A stretch of DNA of 64,000 nt from Nitrospirillum pindoramense (lineage in GTDB: Bacteria > Pseudomonadota > Alphaproteobacteria > Azospirillales > Azospirillaceae), in contig NZ_VITR01000003.1 of the NCBI RefSeq assembly GCF_007827955.1, positions 186,001 to 250,000 of the forward strand, in the 5' to 3' direction. This document shows positions 62,108 through 64,000 of this stretch, piece by piece. Positions within the stretch are counted from its first letter, which is position 1. The number at the start of each line of letters is the position of its first letter. The position numbers and the translations under genes were made by a program. The notes below the pieces were generated by a model, which saw only the letters and a program-made list of their open reading frames with translations, was not told the origin of the DNA and did not search any database.

Positions 62108-64000
62108 ATGCACCCTGAGGCGGGCCCCGCTGGACAGACTGGCAGTCCTCCGAATCTTGCGCCCGCAGGCCGGTCGCCCGGCAGCGTGGAACAGGATTGG
62201 AACGCGGGCGTCCCGTCCTATTTAGCTACTGGGCGGAGCGAATTTGGAACTGAGCCACCCCCTTCAGATGTGATGCACGTCACACATCGTGTGCTCGCCG
62301 CGTTAGTCAGCATTGTCGCATCTGCGTATGTCAATTTGGTGGAAGAGCGCGAACGCTGGGTGCTTTGGGTGCCGGTCTTCCTCGGGGCCGGCATCGCCCT
62401 CTATTTCGCGCTGCCGGGGGAACCGCCGCCGTGGAGCGGCCTGCTGTTCACCCTGGGCGTCCTGGGCCTGTACCTGCTGGCGGGCAACCGGCTGCCACTC
62501 CGCCTGACGTTGGGCGCCTTGCTGGCCCTTGGGGTGGGATTCACGGCGGTGCAGGCGCGCACCACCTGGCTGAAGACCCCCATTCTCCAACGCCCCTTGG
62601 GGCCCGTTCCCGTGGAGGGGCGCGTCGCCAATGTCGAGCGCCTGGACAAGGGCGTACGGGTCACCCTGGCCGACCCCCACATTCCCCGCCTGGCGGCGGA
62701 AGCGACGCCCCCGGCCGTACGCATCCGCTTGCGGCCGACCGACGTGGCCCCGCCGGCAGGCACGCGCGTCCGTATCCTGGCCGCCCTGCGCCCGCCACCC
62801 GACAGCCCCGAGCCCGGCGCCTATGATTTCCGCCGTTCCGCCTTCTACCAGGGCATCGGCGCCGTGGGGTTCGCCTTCAAGACGCCGGAGGTGGTGGCGC
62901 CGGCACCGGTGGGCCTGCTCGGCTGGGTGAATGACCGGGTGGTGGCGTTGCGCGAACTGATCGCCGCCCGCGTGGCCGAGCGGCTGACGGGCGCGCCGGC
63001 CATGATCGCCATCGCCCTGCTCAATGGTGAGCAGACGGGCATTCCGCCCGATGACCTGCAGGCCATGCGCGTTTCCGGGCTACAGCACATCCTGTCCATC
63101 TCCGGCCTGCACATCAGCCTGGTGGCGGCCATCTTCTATTTCGCCGCCCGTGCCGCGCTGGCGCTCTGGGAGGGGGTGGCGCTGCGGTACTCCATCAAGA
63201 AATGGGCGGCCGCCTTCGCCATCCTGGCGACCCTGGCTTACATGATGCTGGTGGGCGCGCAGGTGCCGACCTTGCGCTCCGTCCTCATGACGGCGCTGGC
63301 CATGGTGGCCATCCTGGCCGACCGCTCGGTATTGAGCCCTCGGGCCATTGCCGTGGCCGGCATCCTGTGCCTGCTGTATCAGCCGGAGCAGTTGCCCGGT
63401 CCCAGCTTCCAGATGAGCTTCGGCGCCGTGCTGGCGCTCATCAGCGCCTATGAGGTGCTGCGAGCGCCGCTGAGCCGGTGGCGCAAGGAGGGCGGCTGGC
63501 CGCGGCGTGTCCTGCTGTTCGTGGGGGGCCTGTGCCTGACCTCCATCATCTCCACCATCGCCACCATGCCGTTCTGCCTCTACCACTTCCAGCAGGTGGC
63601 CAATTACGGCGTGCTGGCCAACCTCATCGGCATCCCCATCACCGAGCTGTGGATCATGCCGCTGTGCCTGGTGGCCTATGTCGCCATGCCGTTCCACCTG
63701 GAGGGATGGATCATCGACATGATCGGCTGGGGCTGCCAGGGCATCCTTTGGACGGCCCGTGTCACCGCCGCCTTGCCAGGGGCGGCCCTGCACGGCGCCG
63801 CCCTGTCCGACATGGCCTTCGGCCTCATGGTGGTGGGGGGGCTGTGGCTGATGCTGTGGCGCCGCCGCTGGCGCCTGATCGGCCTGGCGCCCGTCGCCCT
63901 GGGCTGCGTGTTGGCGCCGCTGACGCCCCGGCCGGACATGGTGGTGTCGGGCGGCGGCACCATGGTGGCGGTGCGCGATGGGGGCGGCAAGCTGTGGCTG
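62108..64000 (+). CDS. comEC: ComEC/Rec2-family competence membrane protein, 5' part (runs off the window)
   Basis: ComEC forms the inner-membrane channel for DNA uptake in natural transformation. The 631 codons present include membrane helices (WVLWVPVFLGAGIALYFALP, LLFTLGVLGLYLLAG), the DUF4131/OB-like region, and the Competence domain with IAIALLNGEQTGIPPDDLQA, MRVSGLQHILSISGLHISLV and SFQMSFGAVLALISAYEVL. The MBL-like C-terminal domain has just begun (MVVSGGGTMVAVRDGGGKLW). The start is uncertain: ATG 62108 (GGAACGAAG upstream, chosen), ATG 62273 or TTG/GTG 62336-62339. The stretch 62210-62338 has poor GC at third codon positions and contains a CRP-like palindrome, so it may be non-coding. 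Confidence 0.88.
   Translation, partial: MHPEAGPAGQTGSPPNLAPAGRSPGSVEQDWNAGVPSYLATGRSEFGTEPPPSDVMHVTHRVLAALVSIVASAYVNLVEERERWVLWVPVFLGAGIALYFALPGEPPPWSGLLFTLGVLGLYLLAGNRLPLRLTLGALLALGVGFTAVQARTTWLKTPILQRPLGPVPVEGRVANVERLDKGVRVTLADPHIPRLAAEATPPAVRIRLRPTDVAPPAGTRVRILAALRPPPDSPEPGAYDFRRSAFYQGIGAVGFAFKTPEVVAPAPVGLLGWVNDRVVALRELIAARVAERLTGAPAMIAIALLNGEQTGIPPDDLQAMRVSGLQHILSISGLHISLVAAIFYFAARAALALWEGVALRYSIKKWAAAFAILATLAYMMLVGAQVPTLRSVLMTALAMVAILADRSVLSPRAIAVAGILCLLYQPEQLPGPSFQMSFGAVLALISAYEVLRAPLSRWRKEGGWPRRVLLFVGGLCLTSIISTIATMPFCLYHFQQVANYGVLANLIGIPITELWIMPLCLVAYVAMPFHLEGWIIDMIGWGCQGILWTARVTAALPGAALHGAALSDMAFGLMVVGGLWLMLWRRRWRLIGLAPVALGCVLAPLTPRPDMVVSGGGTMVAVRDGGGKLWL
62269..62284. promoter_or_regulatory. 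CRP/FNR-like palindrome TGTGA-N6-TCACA
   Basis: TGTGA tgcacg TCACA matches the full CRP half-site consensus on both sides, with ATG and CAT flanks extending the symmetry. It lies inside the comEC frame if translation begins at 62108, but upstream of it if the start is 62336-62339. The gltX promoter is some 300 bp away on the other strand. Confidence 0.45.

Overview
The window is a GC-rich, densely coded chromosomal segment of an alphaproteobacterium. Synteny (rpsB-tsf-pyrH-frr-uppS-cdsA-dxr-rseP-bamA-skp-lpxD-fabZ-lpxA-lpxI-lpxB, then gltA-gltX-comEC), LpxI instead of LpxH, GTG/TTG starts on core genes and strong GC bias at codon third positions all point to Rhodospirillales. Azospirillaceae (Azospirillum, Nitrospirillum or Niveispirillum) is my best guess, by inference only. 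No rRNA, CRISPR array, transposase or prophage was seen. One tRNA (Ser, anticodon TGA) is present.

Bases 1-3300 hold the start of lptD, a stand-alone Lrp-type ligand-binding protein, the RNA helicase gene rhlE and a tiny secreted histidine-rich peptide. Bases 3300-7950 form a recombining surface-protein locus: two gene remnants, then a 1,278-residue Gly/Ser/Thr/Asn-rich repeat protein with three near-identical 444-bp tandem repeats and a type-I-secretion-like C-terminus. Its 5' part is much more AT-rich than the surrounding sequence.

Bases 7950-30050 are accessory and housekeeping genes: parE, a hotdog thioesterase, a 112-bp tandem repeat, a Pro/Ala lipoprotein, a receiver-only response regulator, M1 and M3 zinc peptidases, a YdcF-like protein, RidA, a GNAT acetyltransferase, a molybdopterin oxidoreductase, a DCC-family protein, a LysE exporter, an ArsR regulator translationally coupled to a double-SRPBCC protein with a clear operator, an Hsp70 (HscC-like) overlapping a membrane J-like protein, and glutaminase.

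Bases 30165-31594 are the most unusual part. A protein with a GC-rich N-terminus and an AT-rich C-terminal zincin-like domain (HEWGH) overlaps, by ATGA, an AT-rich gene for a single-span membrane protein. This has the architecture of a polymorphic toxin tip with its immunity partner. Next come a DUF885 protein with a Tat-like signal, tRNA-Ser, an ABC-F ATPase, a divergent XRE regulator/NAD-epimerase pair, an orphan histidine kinase and a chorismate-lyase-like protein.

Bases 40100-55400 are one long plus-strand run making translation factors, UMP kinase, isoprenoid and phospholipid precursors, the site-2 protease, the outer-membrane assembly factor BamA with Skp, and the lipid A enzymes LpxD/FabZ/LpxA/LpxI/LpxB. 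These genes abut or overlap by a few bases, consistent with coupled expression of envelope-building functions. The rest is an EamA transporter divergent from a MocR-type regulator with a shared operator, a ComB-like phosphatase, gltA with a small membrane-protein gene, gltX, and the 5' part of comEC, which runs off the window.
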